Part shown: piece after piece, positions 6,276 to 8,985 of the stretch
Layout of the letters: every line of letters begins with the position of its first letter
How positions within the stretch are numbered: the stretch's first letter is position 1
Assembly: GCA_900549915.1 (NCBI GenBank)
Contig: URQF01000053.1
Span: 1 to 8,985, forward strand
Length of the DNA stretch: 8,985 nt
Direction: 5' to 3'
Origin: an uncultured Mollicutes bacterium
Lineage (GTDB): Bacteria; Bacillota_I; Bacilli_A; RFN20; CAG-288
The notes under the pieces: model-generated
The model's database searches: none
The model's input: the letters and a program-made list of their open reading frames with translations, nothing else
What the model was told of the DNA's origin: nothing
Program-made: the position numbers and the translations under genes

Positions 6276-6292
6276 AAGGCAGGTAATATAAG

Positions 6293-7645
6293 ATGGGCGA
6301 ATATTTAAAAAGAAAAATCGACAAAACGCTGGATGAATGGCTGCAAAACAGACATCATTCTCCTGCCTTGGTCTATGGCATCAGACAGTGTGGAAAATCT
6401 AGAAGTATCCTGGAATTTGCAAAAAGCCACTTTCAAAACGTCAATTTAATCAATTTTTGGAAAACACCAGACATCAAGCATGTATTTGATGACTCGCTAG
6501 AAGTTGATGACATCATTCGAAAGCTTTCTTTCAGGAATACAGATTTTAAATTCACACCAGGCAAGTCCATCCTAATTTTAGATGAAATACAGGACTGTCC
6601 TCGTGCAAGACTCGCGCTTAAAAGCTTTAAAGAAGACAAGAGATTTGAGGTTATCGCAAGTGGTTCCTATATAGGCCTTAATATAGTACAAAGCGGAGAT
6701 GGAGCCCCTAGGCCGAATGGCGCCGAAGATATTTTCTGTAGGAAAACACTGGATTTCGAGGAATTTCTTTGGGCTGCTGGCTTTTCTGAAGAACAGGTTG
6801 AAATCCTGCTTGGATATTTTCACAAGAAAGAAAAGATTCCAGATATCATCCATGCAAAGCTAAAATCATTGTATAAAGAATACAGGTGCGTCGGAGGCTA
6901 TCCCGAAGCAGTCAAACAGTATTTTGATTCCAATGATTTTTCTCTAGCATGGAACAAAAACAAAAGTCTGCTTTTCGATATTAAAGGCGATCCTATAAAA
7001 AGAAAGGATAGCCAAGGAAAATCAATCTATTCCGCTACAGAAATCTCAAGAATCCAGAAAGCCTTCGACCTTGTTCTCTCTTCTGCGTTTTCTGAGAAAA
7101 GTAATTTCATCGCTTCAAAAATTGCTGGCAATGGATATCAGAGACAAGATGCCATTGATTATCTTCTCAACGCAGGTGTTATTTTCAAAGCTAACAACGT
7201 AGAGAACCCATCGATTCCTCTTGTTATAAAAAAAATACAATCGCAATTTCGCCTATATTATTCCGATATTGGAATGATGACGACTTTATGTGGGATCGAT
7301 ACCATCCGTGCGCTGAGGCAAGACAAACTCGGAAGGAACAAAGGCCCTCTGTTTGAAGCGGCTGTTGCAGACTCGCTTTATAAAGCTGATATTCCCATTT
7401 ACTATTTTGCCAAGAGCAGCGGATTAGAAGTAGACTTTGTGATTTCCTACCAAGGCTATTCAACCCTGATTGAAGTCAAAGCAAAAAGCGGAACTACAAG
7501 ATCAAGCAAAACAATAAGGTCTCATCCAGAGCACTATGGAGAAACAAAGCTGATTAAATTCGGCGACTATAACATTGGTTGTGAGAATAATATGTTAACC
7601 CTTCCTTACTATCTTGCTTTTGCGTTAGGAAAAGAGGGAATTTAA
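6293..7645 (+). CDS. COG1373-type AAA ATPase (AAA_14 plus DUF4143 domains)
   Basis: This 450-residue protein has an N-terminal AAA_14 ATPase domain: Walker A VYGIRQCGKS (27-36), Walker B ILILDEIQD with Asp97 and Glu98, and a sensor-like ASGS stretch after it. The family signature FEEFLW follows. The C-terminal DUF4143 region ends in a PD-(D/E)XK-like pattern: Glu355 in LFE, Asp381 in EVDF, and Glu394-Val-Lys396 in IEVKAKS. This suggests a nuclease-like fold that may still bind metal. The family is common in bacteria and archaea, often in many copies per genome, and its job is not established; links to mobile DNA or defence have been proposed. The start is the first ATG, with a weak AAAGGCAGG site at 6275-6283. 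No convincing -35/-10 pair was found. The gene stands alone, is framed by 33-bp-period repeats on both sides, and could be a transferred cassette. Confidence 0.85.
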   Translation: MGEYLKRKIDKTLDEWLQNRHHSPALVYGIRQCGKSRSILEFAKSHFQNVNLINFWKTPDIKHVFDDSLEVDDIIRKLSFRNTDFKFTPGKSILILDEIQDCPRARLALKSFKEDKRFEVIASGSYIGLNIVQSGDGAPRPNGAEDIFCRKTLDFEEFLWAAGFSEEQVEILLGYFHKKEKIPDIIHAKLKSLYKEYRCVGGYPEAVKQYFDSNDFSLAWNKNKSLLFDIKGDPIKRKDSQGKSIYSATEISRIQKAFDLVLSSAFSEKSNFIASKIAGNGYQRQDAIDYLLNAGVIFKANNVENPSIPLVIKKIQSQFRLYYSDIGMMTTLCGIDTIRALRQDKLGRNKGPLFEAAVADSLYKADIPIYYFAKSSGLEVDFVISYQGYSTLIEVKAKSGTTRSSKTIRSHPEHYGETKLIKFGDYNIGCENNMLTLPYYLAFALGKEGI

Positions 7646-7869
7646 TCAAATTGGTGGTGTTTTTCGGATACCCCTCACGTTTCTTATTTTGATTTACAAA
7701 TCAGTGTTTTTTCAATATTTGTTTATTAGAAAATAACTCATTTTTTGTGCGGAGTAGCACGAATATCGGTTGATTTCTGGTGCTGTTTTCAATAAGTCTG
7801 TAAATTATTTATATTCTTGATTTTGGTAATAGATAAATCACATTATTAGAAAAACGTCCGCCTTTTCTA
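7646..7869. other. Intergenic stretch between the AAA ATPase gene and ldh
   Basis: No gene is seen on either strand. The stretch is A/T-rich, lacks a clear terminator for the ATPase gene, and holds two diverged copies of the 33-bp-period repeat (7741 and 7774). Confidence 0.5.
7741..7789 (+). repeat. Two diverged copies of the 33-bp-period repeat behind the AAA ATPase gene
   Basis: TTTTTTGTGCGGAGTA (7741-7756) matches the upstream consensus at 13 of 16 positions and TTTCTGGTGCTGTTTT (7774-7789) at 11 of 16. Their starts are exactly 33 bases apart, the same period as in the five-copy array. The second copy is preceded by GGTTGA, as is the third upstream copy, so GGTTGATTTCTGGTGC is shared between the two sides. 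The more diverged state suggests an older or decaying flank. Confidence 0.7.
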
Positions 7870-7875
7870 TATAAT
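7870..7875 (+). promoter_or_regulatory. -10 box of ldh
   Basis: A perfect TATAAT lies 25 bases before the ldh start codon. The best -35 candidate, TTAGAA (7846-7851, 18-base spacer), is weak. Transcription would begin near 7882, giving a leader barely longer than the ribosome binding site. No palindromic TTGTGA-type Rex operator was found nearby. Confidence 0.45.
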
Positions 7876-7900
7876 AAAAGAAAAGGAGGAAAGAATAACA

Positions 7901-8842
7901 ATGGTCAATATCAAGAAAGCAGTCATCATCGGATGCGGATTCGTTGGAAGTTCCATTGCTTTTGCGCTTAGGCAGAAGGGGCAGTTCAATGAACTTGTTC
8001 TCATCGATGCCAACAAAGCCAAAGCAGAAGGAGAAGCAAGGGATCTCGCACATGGTCTTCCCTATGCCTATTCTAGGAACATCTATGCTGGAAATTACGA
8101 AGATACCAAGGATGCCAGTGTCATCATCATCACCGCTGGTGCAAGTCAGAAACCAGGAGAAACCCGTTTAGATTTGATTCATAAGAATGCCGGAATCAGG
8201 AAATCCATCATTGCAGAATTAAAAAGAGTCCAAGTCGAAGGTATTCTGCTGATTGTCGCTAATCCTGTAGATGTCTTGACTCATATTGCATACAAGGAGA
8301 GTGGACTTCCTTCCAACCGTGTCTTCGGCAGTGGAACGGTCCTGGATACTGCCCGATTGAAATACCTTTTATCCAAACGATTGTCGGTCGATACCAAGAA
8401 CGTCCATGCCGTTATCATCGGAGAACACGGTGACAGCGAGACTCCCTTCTGGAGCGGAGCCAATATCAGTGGAATTCCGCTAAATGATTTCTGCGCCAGG
8501 AGAGAATACACCGACCATGACGCCGGAAGGAAACAGATTCAGGATGATGTCGTGAATTCTGCCTATAAGATCATTGAGAAAAAAGGTGCAACCTATTATG
8601 GAATCGCACTCTCTGTCTCTCATATTGTCTCCTGCATTGTCAATGACACTCATACTAGGCTTCCAGTTTCCGTGGAATTAAATGGAACCTATGGATTGTC
8701 GAATCTAGCTTTATCGATTCCTTCCTTAGTCGGACGAAGCGGAGTCGAGAAAGTCCTTGAGCTTCCTCTTACCCAAAAAGAGAAAGAAAAGCTTGCAGCT
8801 TCGGCTGCTGCCTTAAAAGAAGTTATCGCAAAAGCAAGGTAG
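7901..8842 (+). CDS. ldh: L-lactate dehydrogenase
   Basis: This cytoplasmic 313-residue enzyme is of the usual length for the family. It reduces pyruvate to L-lactate with NADH, regenerating NAD+ in fermentation. The Rossmann fold shows GCGFVG (11-16) and Asp36 in VLIDA. The mobile loop ASQKPGETR has Gln83 at the position that separates lactate from malate dehydrogenases (Arg in the latter), and Arg89 for pyruvate. DTAR (149-152) supplies the Asp and substrate-binding Arg, and GEHGD contains the catalytic His176. Of the two residues that bind fructose 1,6-bisphosphate in Bacillus enzymes, the His is kept (His169) but the Arg is Lys154, so allosteric control may be altered. The start is fixed by AAGGAGGA at 7883-7890. 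The gene is a single unit with its own -10 box and a strong terminator. Confidence 0.93.
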   Translation: MVNIKKAVIIGCGFVGSSIAFALRQKGQFNELVLIDANKAKAEGEARDLAHGLPYAYSRNIYAGNYEDTKDASVIIITAGASQKPGETRLDLIHKNAGIRKSIIAELKRVQVEGILLIVANPVDVLTHIAYKESGLPSNRVFGSGTVLDTARLKYLLSKRLSVDTKNVHAVIIGEHGDSETPFWSGANISGIPLNDFCARREYTDHDAGRKQIQDDVVNSAYKIIEKKGATYYGIALSVSHIVSCIVNDTHTRLPVSVELNGTYGLSNLALSIPSLVGRSGVEKVLELPLTQKEKEKLAASAAALKEVIAKAR

Positions 8843-8850
8843 TAAAGTGC

Positions 8851-8883
8851 AAAGGTGTGCATGCTCCTCCATGCACACCTTTT
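8851..8883 (+). terminator. Intrinsic terminator of ldh
   Basis: AAAGGTGTGCATG pairs perfectly with CATGCACACCTTT (13 bp) across the 6-base loop CTCCTC, with Ts at the end of the stem. It starts 8 bases after the ldh stop codon. The T-tail is short (four Ts), possibly cut short by the element that follows. Confidence 0.85.
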
Positions 8884-8885
8884 CA

Positions 8886-8985
8886 GTGTATGATGGGCAT
8901 GCCACTGTTCTAGGGTGAAAGTCCCAATAGGCGTAGTTGTCGACGAACTATATAGCGACTCACAAAGCGTAGACCGGTGACGGAG
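8886..8985 (+). ncRNA. Probable 5' end of a group II intron (class C-like placement), runs off the window
   Basis: Directly after the ldh terminator the sequence reads GTGTATGATGGGCATGCC, then AGGGTGAAAGTCCC. The start resembles the GUGYG 5' end of group II introns, and the GGGTGAAAGTCCC block recalls their domain I. Stems such as TAGTT/AACTA around GTCGACG, and CTAGGG with TCCC..TAG, support a structured RNA. Class C introns characteristically insert just downstream of intrinsic terminators, exactly the position here. The reverse transcriptase gene and domains V-VI would lie beyond the window, so this is a recognition by pattern and context rather than proof. Confidence 0.5.

Noticed and set aside
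670..7705. Shared 13-mer TTTACAAATCAGT at 670-682 and 7693-7705
   Set aside because: In A/T-rich DNA one such match in 9 kb is expected by chance; the flanks differ.

Overview
The window looks like a chromosomal stretch of a low-G+C, fermentative member of the Bacillota, possibly Erysipelotrichia-like. That placement is inferred from A/T-rich genes with strong AGGAGG-type ribosome binding sites, an L-lactate dehydrogenase, a YhaO/YhaN-type nuclease pair, and insertion elements of kinds common in that group. TGG is the Trp codon and TGA acts as a stop. No rRNA or tRNA gene and no classical CRISPR array was seen.

Layout. Positions 1-257 are the end of an IS3-family insertion sequence: the start of orfA on the minus strand plus a terminal inverted repeat. 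Positions 258-695 hold no convincing gene, but contain two strong hairpins, the second followed by six Ts (plus strand, ending at 446). Positions 696-1864 are a minus-strand module. Its promoter carries a run of eight Gs inside a 17-bp spacer. It drives a 55-codon protein built of three 11-residue repeats, then an intrinsic terminator, then a GIY-YIG nuclease-family gene that starts 16 bases past the terminator. Positions 1865-2405 are A/T-rich and include a MITE-like inverted-repeat unit (2136-2279).

Positions 2406-5976 are a plus-strand operon with an extended -10 promoter. It encodes an SbcD/YhaO-like metallophosphoesterase followed, after one base, by an SbcC/YhaN-like ABC-type ATPase with a central membrane hairpin. 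Together they probably form a membrane-linked DNA end-processing complex. Positions 6128-7789 hold a COG1373-type AAA ATPase (AAA_14 plus DUF4143). Five 16-bp repeats at an exact 33-bp period lie in front of it and two more, also 33 bp apart, lie behind it. Positions 7870-8883 are a single-gene unit for L-lactate dehydrogenase with its own -10 box and a perfect 13-bp terminator stem. Directly after that terminator (8886-8985) begins what looks like the 5' end of a group II intron.

The strongest candidates for undescribed biology are two. One is the putatively phase-variable and attenuated repeat-protein/GIY-YIG module. The other is the AAA ATPase embedded in a 33-bp-period repeat array. Housekeeping functions are limited to the DNA-repair pair and ldh; the rest is accessory or mobile.
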